DNA of 64,000 bases from Sapria himalayana (Eukaryota; Streptophyta; Magnoliopsida; Malpighiales; Rafflesiaceae): contig JAREIK010016213.1 of the NCBI GenBank assembly GCA_029783825.1, positions 1 to 64,000 on the forward strand, read 5' to 3'. Position 1 is the stretch's first letter. Each line of letters starts with the position of its first letter. Of the stretch, positions 12,606 to 24,915 are shown piece after piece. The translations under genes were made by a program, and so were the position numbers. Below the pieces are notes generated by a model, which did not search any database, was not told where the DNA came from, and worked only from the letters and a program-made list of their open reading frames with translations.

Positions 12606-14428
12606 TAATCTCTATGCATATCCTTAGATAACATTGATTATCATTGCATATCTTAATATTATGTAATTATTTAATATCTTTCCTAAAAATAACTATTAGT
12701 ACTCTTCATTTCCTTTCTTCCTACAATATGTAACAATAAAAAAATCTATTATATCTACATATGGATATCATACCATTAAATTTCAATTGATAGCCACAAT
12801 AAGTTGGTATCATACAAATAATTTTGACACTAAAATTGGTTTTTTCATTCAAAATGTCATACTAAAATTCTACTTTTCTTTACCCCCTTCTTGCATGTTT
12901 ATTGTATGTGCCTGCTACCCATAGTATGTGATGTGCATAAATTTTCTATGCATATTAAGAGAAAAAATGGCATGATTAATTCTTTTTTTGCTTTTGTTTT
13001 GAATCACTATACATTGCATGCAATGACCATGCAACAAAGGAACTAAAATAAGATGGTGGCACACTTTTCTTGTGTTTAAAGTTTTGTATTAAGCATATCT
13101 TCTTCTTGACAAAGGATATTATATTTGCTTGAATTCACATGCACTATGTGAATTAAAAATATGAAAAATCTCACTATCAATACAATAAAAATATACATAT
13201 AGAAGATACCCTTATATGCTAAACAAGTTACATTGAAATAATGTAATATTGGATACTCTTATCCATAAATAAAAATAAACAAAATAAAATAAAAAATTAT
13301 AAAAAATTGAAATTATAACATAGTAAGTTTTCTATGAGAGTTTGGTGGTTTAATGACTGATTTTGATGACACTAACATCGCTAATGAAATTAATAACAAA
13401 ACAAATATGAATAGATTCACCAACACTTAATACTTATACATTACATTTAGTATCTGTATAAAAAAACTTATTTGAAAACTTCTGAAATTTAAAAAAAAAC
13501 ATGAAGGTTTTAAAAGCAAAAGCCTCACAAGAAATTTATGAAAATAAAGCCTCACATGGAGGCTACAAAAATCAAGAGTTCCATATAAATTTATGAAAAC
13601 CAAGCGATTTTAGATAAAATTTTCAAAAATCCCATTTAGTAGCTTTTCTCTTCTAGTATTTTTTTCTCGCTTAATATCGAACACATTTCTTTTGTTCAAA
13701 GTTGACTACAATTAGGTTTCAAGTATCTTAACTATATGCATTGACATGAAATAGTTAAAAAAATATTCATTTTCAACATGGAACACTAACTCTGAAAGTA
13801 AACAAAAACTATAGAAAATTCAAAGATCTATCTCCTTCTTGATTACAGAGTAAGAAAATCCAACCCCTTTCATGCCGAAGTGTAAATAAGAGGCCTTAAC
13901 AATCTTAGATGAAGTTGGAGAAAAAAATAATAAAACTTTTCAGAGACCCCTTGGATCAAATAGCTACAGTATATAATCTATTTCATCCTTCTACAAAAGT
14001 AAGTAAAGAAGCTTAGTTAAAAATAATGATTCATGAAAGATGCATTTTAAGCTTTTTTTGTCTTTCACAATTAGGGAAATACAATGACTCAGAGAAGATG
14101 CATTAAAATAAGATATACCTTACAGAATTGGGTACAATGAACAGAAGCTTAGTTATAAAATTAGCAAGGCTACTTCTAACTTCCCTTCATTTGGTAAAAA
14201 TAAACTAACTCTAAATTTTCATGTATTTCAATTACTTATTAGCTCAGGAAATCAAAAAATATTATGAAAAAACAACCAACGGCCCTACAATAAATAAAAT
14301 TTAGCAGTGTGAATAGATCGGATTAAATAATGGGGGAAATTGAAAACTCAGTTTGACTACATGGAACTAATCATTGATTACGAGATGTGCATCTTACCTT
14401 CAATTCATAAGTATTGAGTGTGGAGATC
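12606..14428. other. AT-rich stretch, nothing recognised (left arm)
   Basis: No coding homology is seen. A local repeat, 'gatgcattttaagc...tttcacaattagggaaatac', is conserved between the arms but has no identified function. The mirror is about 18,825-20,640. Confidence 0.55.
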
Positions 14429-14740
14429 AAAAACACATTCGCCATGTTCGAGCGTAATTGAACTAGAGAAACCTTCGCCATGTTCGAGAGCAATTGAACC
14501 ACAGACACCTTTGCCATTTGAGTGTAGTTGAACCAGAAACACCTTTGCCGTGATCGAACGCAATTTAGCCAAAAACATCTTTGCCTTGTTCAAGAGCAGT
14601 TGAACAATAAACACATTCTCCTTCTTTGACTGAAATTGAACCAAATACACCTTTTCCATCTTCGACCTTCATTGAACCAAAAACAACTTCACCTTCTTTG
14701 ATCGACCACAATTGAACCAAATACACCTTCGCCTGTTCTA
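14429..14740 (-). repeat. ~33-36-bp minisatellite (left arm)
   Basis: About nine imperfect tandem units are built around 'aacatggcgaaggtgt..ggttcaatt' (minus strand). They keep an 84-residue frame open with a recurring 'AKVFLVQLxSN' pattern because unit lengths are multiples of three. The mirrored copy (18,503-18,824) encodes a related frame that diverges mid-way. There is no family match, so the frame is treated as repeat-derived. Confidence 0.75.
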
Positions 14741-15134
14741 GAATAGAAATAATATTAATATTATAAATGTTTATTTTAGCTTTTTATTCGTTGTAATTTT
14801 TATTGTGTTTATTTATTAATTAAAATATTTAAAAATTATTATAAATATAATGTTTTTTAATACAAATAATTAAATATCATTATTAAAATTTTCAGAAAAT
14901 ATTCTGTATAATTTTTTATTAATTTATAATCCAAAAATAGATATTTAGTCTTATTTAATATAAATTTTTATTCGTATTTATATAATTTTGACTTTTTATT
15001 TATAATATCATATTTTATAAATATATGAAAAGATTGTGTCTTTATAGGACGTCATCTATAGACATGACATACCTTTAATATAGAAAATTAAATACGATAT
15101 TAAAATAAATAATGCTAAAAAATTAATTATTAAA
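14741..15134. other. AT-rich stretch between minisatellite and subterminal repeats
   Basis: No gene is seen. The part near 15,040-15,080 ('gacatgacatacctttaata') is homologous to about 57,250-57,275 at the second CACTA terminus, showing that both termini belong to one family. Confidence 0.55.
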
Positions 15135-16128
15135 AATTAGCGATAGAAATTATCACTAGCCCAAATAGCTAGGGATAAATTCATAGCTAAATGCATATAT
15201 TTTGAGAAAATAAACATTAAAAGAATAATAGATTCCAATTTTATATAAAATTATAAAAAAAATAAATTCATAAATTATTTAGCGAATTTTGTATTGCTCT
15301 AATTAGCTAGGGAAATTCTATCGCTAAATTCATCGCTATTTTATCGGTTTATAATTTTATGGAATCTATGAAAAAATTAGCGATTGATTATTTCCAGATT
15401 TGATTAGATAGGGAAATTTCATCGGTAAATCCATCGATATATTCAGGATAAATTAGCTAGGGAAATTTCATGCATAAATCCATCGCTATACTTTAGATGT
15501 AATTAGCTAAAAATTCCATCGCTAAATCCATTGCTAAATTCTTGATTTTATTAGTTAGAGGAATTCTATCACTAAATCCGTCACTAAATTTTAGATTTTA
15601 ATAGCTAGGGAAATTCCGTCGCTAAATCCGTCGCTAAATTCTGTATTTTAATAGCTAGGGAATTTCACCGCTAAATCCATCCCTAAATTCTGGATTTTAA
15701 TAGCTAGAAAATTTTCTGAGAATAAATCCATTGCTAAATTATGGATTTTAATATCTAGAGAAATTCTATCGCTAAATTATACATTTTATTAGCTAGGGAA
15801 ATTGTGTCGCTAAATTCGTCACTAAATTCCCTACTTTTATGGAGCGGTATTTATGAAAATATTACGAGTTAATCCGTCACTAATCCATTGCTAAAATCTC
15901 AACTTTTCTTGAGCGAAATTTATGAAAATATTTCGTCACTAATCCATAGGTAATCCGTTGCTAAATTCCCCGCTTTTTTGTCGCTAATCCACCGCTAATT
16001 CATTGCAAATTTTTATTTTAATAAAAAAAATATAGATCCATTGCTATTCCCTAGCTAATCCTCACAATTTAGCTAGGGGTTGATCCCTAACCAAAATTTC
16101 CTAGCTAAATCAATATTTTCTTATAGTG
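15135..16128 (+). repeat. Subterminal repeats, inner end of left CACTA-like element
   Basis: About 1 kb of units resembles 'agctagggaaattc-cgtcgctaaatcc', repeated every ~50-70 bp and ending TTTTCTTATAGTG. It is much longer than the subterminal block at the element's other end. It is homologous to 57,290-58,503. Confidence 0.75.
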
Positions 16129-16583
16129 TATCTGTATATATGTCGATCTATCTATCTTTCTATCTATCTTTCTCTCTATCATCTCATATATTTATCAGTC
16201 TATATGTCTATCTAACTATCTGATTATCTAACTATCTTTTTATATGTCTATCTATCTCTCTATCTCTCTATCTCTTAATCTATTTATCTGTCTATCTATT
16301 ATTTTTCTATCAATCTATGTGTCTATTTTTCTATCTATTTATCTATCTATCTATGCCTATCAGATTAACTATATATCTATTTATCTGTCTATTTGACTAT
16401 ATATCTATCTATCTTTCTTTCTTTCTATCCGTCTATCTATCTATCTCTCTATAACATATCTATCTATCTATCTATTTTTATCTATCTAACTATCTATATG
16501 TCTATTTGTCTATCTATTTATTTGTATATCTGTCTATCTGCCTATTTTACTATCTACCTACATGCCATTCTGCAAACTTTTCT
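16129..16583 (+). repeat. (TCTA)n array, left of palindrome centre
   Basis: Degenerate TATC/TCTA/TGTC repeat continues the array that flanks the left element. It pairs with 16,646-17,099 and the two halves differ at only about six positions by eye. Confidence 0.9.
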
Positions 16584-16611
16584 ATCTATATATATATATA
16601 TAATATATATA

Positions 16612-16645
<34 letters not shown>
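16584..16645. repeat. Palindrome centre: (TA)n spacer
   Basis: About 62 bp of almost pure TA dinucleotide separates the two arms. The arm-proximal 23 bp on the left (16,561-16,583) and right (16,646-16,668) are perfect reverse complements. An AT spacer at the centre of a long palindrome is the most easily melted point and could extrude a cruciform; that is inference from base composition. Confidence 0.9.
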
Positions 16646-16647
<2 letters not shown>

Positions 16648-17099
16648 AAAAGTTTGCAGAATGGCATGTAGGTAGATAGTAAAATAGGCAGATAGACAGA
16701 TATACAAATAAATAGATAGACAAATAGACATATAGATAGTTAGATAGAAAAACATAGATAGATAGATAGATATGCTTATAGAGAGATAGATAGATAGACG
16801 GATAGAAAGAAAGAAAGATAGATAGATATATAGTCAAATAGACAGATAAATAGATATATAGTTAATCTGATAGGCATAGATAGATAGATAAATAGATAAA
16901 AATAGACACATAGATTGATAGAAAAATAAATAGATAGACAGATAAATAGATTAAGAGATAGAGAGATAGAGAGATAGATAGACATATAAAAAGATAGTTA
17001 GATAATCAGATAGTTAGATAGACATATAGACTGATAAATATATGAGATGATAGAGAGAAGATAGATAGAAAGATAGATAGATCGACATATATACAGATA
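16646..17099 (-). repeat. (TAGA)n array, right of palindrome centre
   Basis: This is the reverse complement of 16,129-16,583, with the same order of variants. Open frames on the minus strand are the Tyr-Leu-Ser-Ile product of TATC and are not genes. Confidence 0.9.
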
Positions 17100-18095
17100 C
17101 ACTATAAGAAAATATTGATTTAGCTAGGAAATTTTGGTTAGGGATCACCCCTAGCTAAATTGTGAGGGATTAGCTAGGGAATAGCAATGGATCTATATTT
17201 TTTTTATTAAAATAAAATTTGCAATGAATTAGCGGTGGATTAGCGACAAAAAAGCGGGGAATTTAGCAACGGATTACCTATGGATTAGTGACGAAATATT
17301 TTCATAAATTTCGCTCAAGAAAAGTTGGATTTTAGCAATGGATTAGTGACGGATTAACTCGTAATATTTTCATAAATACCGCTCCATAAAAGTAGGGAAT
17401 TTAGTGACGAATTTAGCGACACAATTTCCCTAGCTAATAAAATGTATAATTTAGCGATAGAATTTCTCTAGATATTAAAATCCATAATTTAGCAATGGAT
17501 TTATTCTCAGAAATTTTCTAGCTATTAAAATCCAGAATTTAGGGATGGATTTAGCGGTGAAATTCCCTAGCTATTAAAATACAGAATTTAGCGACGGATT
17601 TAGCGACGGAATTTCCCTAGCTATTAAAATCTAAAATTTAGTGACGGATTTAGTGATAGAATTCCTCTAACTAATAAAATCAAGAATTTAGCAATGGATT
17701 TAGCGATGGAATTTTCTTAGCTAATTACATCTAGAGTATAGCGATGGATTTATGCACGAAATTTCTTAGCTAATTACATCCTGAATATATCGATGGATTT
17801 ACCGAAAATTTCCCTATCTAATCAAATCTAGAAATAATCAATCGCTAATTTTTTCATAGATTCCATAAAATTATAAACCGATAAAATAGCGATGAATTTA
17901 GCGATAGAATTTCCCTAGCTAATTAGAGCAATACAAAATAATCGCTAAATAAATTTATGAATTTATTTTTTTTATAATTTTATATAAAATTGGAATCTAT
18001 TATTCTTTTAATGTTTATTTTCTCAAAATATATGCATTTAGCTATGAATTTATCCCTAGCTATTTGGGCTAGTGATAATTTCTATCGCTAATTTT
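17100..18095 (-). repeat. Subterminal repeats, inner end of right CACTA-like element
   Basis: This is the mirror of 15,135-16,128 and starts CACTATAAGAAAAT, followed by 'tagcgacggatttagcgac'-type units. Order and spacing of units match the other arm. Confidence 0.75.
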
Positions 18096-18502
18096 TAATA
18101 ATTAAATTTTTTTAGCATTATTTATTTTAATATCGTATTTAATTTTCTATATTAAAGGTATGTCATGGTCTATAGATGAGCGATCCTATAAAGACACAAT
18201 CTTTTCATATATTTATAAAAATATGATATTATAAATAAAAAATGTCAAAATTATATAAATACGAATAAAAATTTATATTAAATAAGACTATAATATCTAT
18301 TTTTTGGATTATAAATTAATAAAAAATTATACAGAATATTTTTCTGAAAATTTTAATAATGATATTTAATTATTTGTATTAAAAACATTATATAATTATA
18401 ATAATTTTTAAAATATTTTAATTAATAAATAAACACAAATAAAAATTACAACGAATAAAAAGCTAAAATAAACAATTTAAATATTAATATTATTTCTATT
18501 CT
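18096..18502. other. AT-rich stretch, nothing recognised (right arm)
   Basis: This is the mirror of 14,741-15,134; no coding or RNA signal is seen. Confidence 0.55.
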
Positions 18503-18824
18503 AGAACAAGGCGAAGGTGTATTTGGTTCAATTGTGGTCGAGTCAAAGAAGGTGAAGTTGTTTTTGGTTCAATGAAGGTCGAAGATGGAAAAGGTGTATT
18601 TGGTTCAATTTCAGTCAAAGAAGGAGAATGTGTTTATTGTTCAACTGCTCTTGAACAAGGCAAAGATGTTTTTGGCTAAATTGCGTTCGATCACGGCAAA
18701 GGTGTTTCTGGTTCAACTACACTCAAACATGGCAAAGGTGTCTGTGGTTCAATTGCTCTCGAACATGGCGAAGGTTTCTCTAGTTCAATTACGCTCGAAC
18801 ATGGCGAATGTGTTTTTGATCTCC
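18503..18824 (+). repeat. ~33-36-bp minisatellite (right arm)
   Basis: This is the mirror of 14,429-14,740. Tandem units such as 'aacatggcgaaggtttctct' each contribute about 11-12 codons to an 87-residue repeat-derived frame. Unit order is conserved between arms, so the expansion preceded the inverted duplication. Confidence 0.75.
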
Positions 18825-21504
18825 ACACTCAATACTTATATGAATTGAAGGTAAGATGCACATCTCGTAATCAATGATTAGTTCCATGTAGTCAAACTGA
18901 GTTTTCAATTTCCCCCATTATTTAATCCGATCTATTCACACTGCTAAATTTTATTTATGTAGGGCCGTTGGTTGTTTTTTCATAATATTTTTTGATTTCC
19001 TGAGCTAATAAGTAATTGAAATACATGAAAAATTTAGAGTTAGTTTATTTTTACCAAATGAAGGAAGTAGAGTAGCTTGCTAATTTATAACTAAGCTTCT
19101 GTTCATTGTACCCAATTCTGTAAGGTATATCTTATTTAATGCATCTTCTCTGAGTCATTGTATTTCCCTAATTGTGAAAGACAAAAAAAAGCTTAAAATG
19201 CATCTTCCATGAATCATTATTTTTAACTAAGATTCTTTACTTACTTTTGTAGAAGGATGAAATAGATTATATACTGTAGCTCTTTGATCAAGGGGTCTCT
19301 GAAAAGTTTTATTATTTTTTTCTCCAACTTCATCTAAGATTGTTAAGGCCTCTTATTTTACACTTCGGTATGAAAGGGTTGGATTTTCTACTCTATATCA
19401 AGAAGGAGATAGATCTTTGAATTTTCTATAGTTTTTGTTTACTTCAGAGTTAGTGTTCCATGTTGAAAATGAATATTTTTTTTAACTATTTCATGTCATG
19501 CATATAGTTAGATACTTGAAACCTAATTGTAGTCATCTTTGAACAAAAGAAATGTGTTCGATATTAAGCGACGAAAAAAATACTAGAAGAGAAAAGCTAC
19601 TAAATGGGATTTTTGAAAATTTATCTAAAAATCGCTTGGTTTTCATAAATTTATATGGAACTCTTGATTTTGTAGCCTCCATGTGAGGCTTTATTTTATA
19701 AATTTCTTGTGAGGCTTTTGCTTTAAAACCTTTGATGTTTTTTTTTAATTTCAGAAGTTTTCAAATAAGTTTTTTTATACAGGATACTAAATGTAATGTA
19801 TAAGTATTAAGTGTTGGTGAATCTATTCATATTTGTTTGTTATTAATTTCATTAGCGATGTTTGTGTCATCAAAATCAAGTCATTAACCACCAAAAGTCT
19901 CATAGAAAACTACTATGTTATATTTCAAATTTTTTATAATTTTTTATTTTATTTTGTTTATTTTTATTATGGCTAAGAGTATCCATATTACATTATTTCA
20001 ATGTAACTTGTTTAGCATATAAGGGTATCTTCTATATGTATATTTTTTATTGTATTGATAGTGAGATTTTTCATATTTTTAATTCACATAGTGCATGTGA
20101 ATTCAAGCAAATATAATATCCTTTGTCAAGAAGAAGATATGCTTAATACAAAACTTTAAACACAAGAAAAGTGTGCCACCATCTTATGTTAGTTCCTTTG
20201 GTTGCATGGTCATGCATGCAATGTATAGTGATTCAAAAAGCAAAAAAAAGAATTAATCATGCCATTTTTTTCTCTTAATATGCATAGAAAATTTTATGCA
20301 CATCACATACTATGGGTAGCAGGCACATACAATAAACATGCAAGAAGGGGTAAAGAAAAGTAGAATTTTAGTATGACATTTTGAATGAATAAACCATTTT
20401 AAGTGTCAAAATTATTTGTATGATACCAACTTATTGTGGCTATCAATTGAAATTTTAATGGTATGATAATCCATATGTAGATATAATAGATTTTTTTTAT
20501 TGTTACATATTGTAGGAAGAAAGGAAATGAAGAAGTACTAATAGTTATTTTTAGGAAAGATATTAAAATAATTACATAATATTAAGAGATATGCAATGAT
20601 ATCAATGTTATCTAAGGATATGCATAGAGATTATATATTATGATACTTATTAGAAAAAAATTATACAAAATTTTCTCCTAAGGTAACCAAACATATTTTA
20701 TAGTTTTTTAGGTATAGTATTGTGATACATTCTTCATTTGAGACTCATAGGATTATTGATTTTGGAGTTAATAATTATCTTATGAGTTTTTATTATTTTT
20801 TATTAATATTATTTTTTATGTTCATTGAGTATTATAGGATCCAATGGCATGTCCTAAAAAATTACTCATTGGGGTAATAATTTATTTATTCTTAATTATT
20901 CTATTATTTTTTGTTATTGAGTTCCCATTTCATAAATATAATTATGATTTTTTTATTGAATAATTATTTGTAGGATTAGAATATTCCAAAGTAAATATCT
21001 CACTAAATGTTTGAGTATTATATATTTTTAATATGGTCATCTATTAACTTGTATATTTTTAACCTGATAATTAATTATTGGCCAAACTAAAATATTATAT
21101 TTTATTTTTAAGAGAGTTACTATATTAGAGTGTGAGACATGTTCAATTAGAAAAAATATTATAATTTCTTATTTACTCATCAGATTAGGAGTGAATAAGG
21201 AGCATATAATATATATTAGATGAATTTAACACTTATTGTACAATAACAATATTATATACTAAACTTTTTATGTTGAAACACTCCCATAGTATGAGTTTAC
21301 AAAAAAGAAAGAGAAAATATCTAATTGAGATAGCTCATATATTTTTCTTAAGTATGAGAAAATATATACAAGAAAGAAGTAAAGAAAAGATTAATTTTTC
21401 TAATATGAATACTTATTAAGATAATTATATAAATTTTTTTTCTAAGGCAACATAATATATTTTATATTTTGGTTAGGTATTACTAGTATTGTGATATATT
21501 TTTT
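18825..21504. other. AT-rich stretch, nothing recognised (right arm)
   Basis: This is the mirror of about 11,749-14,428, including the second copy of the ~110-bp direct duplication near 20,640-20,750. No coding homology is seen. Confidence 0.55.
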
Positions 21505-21979
21505 CATTTGTGGCCTAATATTCAATACGTCAAGTGTGTCACCACATGAAGCATGAAGCTAGTATTATCCAAAACTCAAGTCATACATAGGAGAGACTCC
21601 ATTGTTAAGAGTAAATTACCTTGCTTCAGAATGTTGTGTTGCAGTCAACCTTGATCTACGCAACACCAGACCACAACTTGGTTCTTCATGCTTTCCACTA
21701 TAGCTTACTTCGAATTTCTTCAATATGAGCCTATTAATGTGATTCATGGTGTGCCCATGAGGGAAGAAACAACTATGGATTTCTCTGGCATCGAGGTGGG
21801 AAGATGTATGAGTTGGTCGTGACTATCTACATAGGACTATATCGATATCAAGTGGGTGATATAGTGAGAGTTGTGGCTTCCAAAACTACTCTCCTCAAGT
21901 TGAGTTCATAATGAGAGCATCACAGCTTGGCTCTGATACTATGACTAGGCAGACTGATGTCTGCCATTGAAAGTTGCTA
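21505..21979 (+). pseudogene. Captured GH3 fragment, mirrored copy (right arm)
   Basis: This is the mirror of the GH3 remnant at 11,276-11,748. WPNIQYVKCVTT, STIAYFEFLQYEPINVIHG, EETTMDFSGIEVG and YIGLYRYQVGDIVRVV can all be read on the plus strand, but the frame breaks several times. One-base indels interrupt the segments equivalent to KQYYPKLK, LDPTQPP, VGKMYE, VVGF and TKADLM. Where the left copy lost two bases (after ELVVT) this copy is intact. The family and role are those of GH3 adenylate-forming amido synthetases; this copy cannot encode a working enzyme. Confidence 0.78.
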
Positions 21980-22084
21980 ATTTGTGATGTTTCACCCAAA
22001 TAGTATGTTATTTAATTCATTATTTTTTGCACAATGTAATTTTAACTTTATATTCTTAGTTTTTTCTTTGTTTCATAGAATACT

Positions 22085-22925
22085 TGGTATTTGGTATTTC
22101 AAAGTAATCTTTCTTTTTCTTGTTTCACTTTTGGGCCATGTTACATGACAGCACATGCACCTTCTCTGTAAGCTATAGCTTGCATACTAGGATGTCTGTG
22201 GGCATTGCCAGCATGCCCAAAATAACCTCCTCACCTGCTGGCATTGGCTTGTGTGTCAGTATACTGAGCTGGCTTGGCATGGTCTATTAGTCACCTATAT
22301 GTCCTAGTGATTATTGGATTTCTGCTATTTGGGTACAAGTAAAAGATTGTTGTGCTTGATAGCATCTAAATGAAAAAAATGTTTCTTTTCTCTTGGATTT
22401 CATCATTTATGCAGATGAAAGTAATTTGCTTGGATATTTTACAAAATCAATGGAGTCCCGATATATGATGTTGCTGCAATACTTATTTCTATTTAGGTTT
22501 AATTTTTTGTGAATCTTTTTAATCTGCTGAAATTTTTTTGTGTTTTATCATCAATAAATTCAATTTCAAATAATAGATTCTGAACTTTTTCTTTATCATC
22601 AATGGGTGGCCCAATCATACCCTGAATTGACTGCATTTTCAATTACAATTTTTTCTGTCTAAATAATCAGCTATTTTACCCGGTACACAAGGCATGTACC
22701 CCATTTTTGACATAGGCTAGTGACTTGAGCTTGGCCCAAGGCATGGCACTGAATGGCATGGTCCATAGATGTGTTTTTTAATAATGTTATTTATTAATGG
22801 GGTGAAGAATGGCAAGTACTCCATTTTTGATTTTGTTGCTATTATTGGCAACAATGGCTGCCTTGAGAGTTGTAAGTTCTGACAACAAGAGTGACAAGTT
22901 AATGTCATTGTTGCAAGGCTAATAA
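22085..22925. other. GC-richer segment beside GH3 fragment, mirrored copy
   Basis: This is the mirror of 10,351-11,165. No recognisable gene; short frames are not conserved in length between the arms. Confidence 0.3.
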
Positions 22926-23975
22926 ACTAGTATCTTTTATCTGTAAGTTGTTTGATTTCTTCCAAAGGTATGAACATAAATAAAATCTAATGATGTTGGA
23001 TTTGTTTTAAAATGAAAAAAAATTAAGAAATTATTTTAAATCTTAAAACATTTATAATTTATCATTTTAAATTATAATTTAAATTTTCATTTAAATATTA
23101 CAATTATTTTAATAGGGAGCTGTAATTATTCTTTATTTATTTTTTTATATCATATAAATAATACATCTTGTTAGAATTGAAACTATATTATTGATTATGA
23201 CTATGAGTACTTAATGTTGTTGGGATGAATATTTTATTTGGTTTTTGTGGACTTGTTGGGTATATTGATTGAATGTGTTGTGTATGTTTTTAAGGTTAGT
23301 TTTTTTTTTCTAGTATAAAGTAATAAAAAATAAACTAAAAATTTAATCAACTACAAAAAATAAAAAATAGGTAATATGAAATAATATAACTTAAATATAA
23401 AATAAATCCTGATTGAAAAGTCTGAGATTGAGTTATTTATTAGTATGAATATATTTGTATATAAAAATATAATAATAGATTGAATATTTGTAGTATGAAT
23501 ATATTTTAAGGACAATTAAAAATAAAATTAAAAAAATGTTGATAAAAAATGTATTTTTTAAAAAATATCTACTTGTCAGAATACTAATGGTATTAGATAA
23601 TCTTAGGAGATAATCAAACAATGCATAATATATATGATCCATTGAATCTTAGATAAGTTTAAAGAACATGAGTGGGTAAATTTTAGAATATGGATCAACC
23701 CTCATATTTATGTATCCATTTCATTTATCATTATTTAGTTGTAAGAAAAAGCATATTAAGTATATTGCTATTGTATATTTTTTTATTAGATTTTTAAAAT
23801 GGTAAACAAATAATAATTAATAATCTTAAGAATGTAAAGTAGAGTGGTCTATGAAGATAATGTATTCACATACATCATCAAAAATATTTATAATTTGGGT
23901 TCTTTTTTAATCACTCATATTTTCAAACCCTTAATTCCTTTTGCATTATTAAAAAAAGCAAAAAAAAAAAATATA
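22926..23975. other. AT-rich stretch, nothing recognised (right arm)
   Basis: This is the mirror of 9,291-10,350. Confidence 0.55.
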
Positions 23976-24915
23976 ATGCAAAATTTCATGCATAAACATG
24001 TTTTTATGCATACCAGCTATGCATAAATATGTTTTTATGCATACCATCTATGCATAAATTTGTTTTACTGCATACAAAGGTATGCATAAACATCTTTTTA
24101 TTCATACCAGCTATGCATGAACTTGTTTTTCTGCATTCCAAGTGTCATGCACAAACTTGTTTTTTTGCATAACGATTTTTGCATAAAACTCAGTTTAAGC
24201 ATATTTCAGTATGCAAAAAACTTGTTATGCATAGTTTGATATGCATAAAAATTAATTATGCACATAAATTCATTATGCAAATAAAAATTTGTTATGCACA
24301 TAAGCACATAAATGAGTTTTTATGCCTAAATGAGCCATGGTTGTAAATGAATTTTTATGTGCATGAGTTTTTATGCATAAAAATTTATAATGCAGAAATG
24401 CAAAAACTTGTTTACTCATAAATGAGTTTTTATGCATGACAAACTATGCATAAACTTGATTTTATGCATAAATGAGTTGTGCAATCCAAACTATGTATAA
24501 ACTTGATTTTATGCATAATTTAGTTTATGTATAAATGAGTTTGTGTTTATGCATAAACATGAATATAAATGAGTTAACGCATAAATGCATATGTTGTCAT
24601 ACAAAACTCATTTTTATGCATATCTATGCATAAACTTGTTATGCACATTAACTTGTTGTGCATAAATGCATAAAATGGTTTGTGTGTATAACATGTTTCA
24701 TGCTTAACAGCTCATTATGCAGGAATACAAAAACTAGTTTAGGTATATATGAGTTTTTATGCGTACTTAACTTGCATAAACTTGGCTTATGCATAAATGC
24801 ATAAGCTCATCATGCATAAACTCCTTTTATGCATGTTTATGCATGAATGCATAATTGAGCTTATCCATAAATTGCTTTATGCATAAAAACGAGTTTATGC
24901 ATAAATTCATGCATT
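23976..24915. repeat. TTTATGCATAAA cluster (right arm)
   Basis: This is the mirror of 8,351-9,290, with the same succession of variant linkers. Its length is essentially the same as the left copy, in contrast to the trinucleotide block, so this array has not expanded or contracted noticeably since duplication. Confidence 0.85.

Larger units (their letters stand above)
161..16128 (+). mobile_element. CACTA (En/Spm)-like element, left copy, no transposase seen
   Basis: The left terminus is CACTCCAAAAAAAT and the right terminus, read inward on the other strand, is CACTATAAGAAAAT, with 11 of 14 positions equal. Both ends carry dense subterminal motifs (gctaaat, agctaggg), which is the typical architecture of plant CACTA transposons. 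The interior is AT-rich and contains a GH3 gene fragment plus several tandem repeats, but no TNP2 or TNPA homology that I can recognise, so the element is probably non-autonomous. The 3 bp flanks (cta on the left, tat on the right) do not form an exact target duplication. Boundaries rest on the termini only. Confidence 0.65.
1..16583 (+). repeat. Left arm of a giant inverted repeat (palindrome)
   Basis: The sequence is the reverse complement of 16,646-33,447. Matching landmarks at mirrored positions include the CACTA-like ends (161 and 33,279; 16,128 and 17,100), the TTTATGCATAAA array (8,351-9,290 and 23,976-24,915), the GH3 fragment (11,276-11,748 and 21,505-21,979) and the minisatellite (14,429-14,740 and 18,503-18,824). 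Mirror sums drift from about 33,229 at the centre to about 33,448 at the outside, so the right arm is roughly 210 bp longer through small indels. Position 1 already pairs with about 33,447, so this arm starts upstream of the window and its outer boundary is not visible. Confidence 0.95.
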
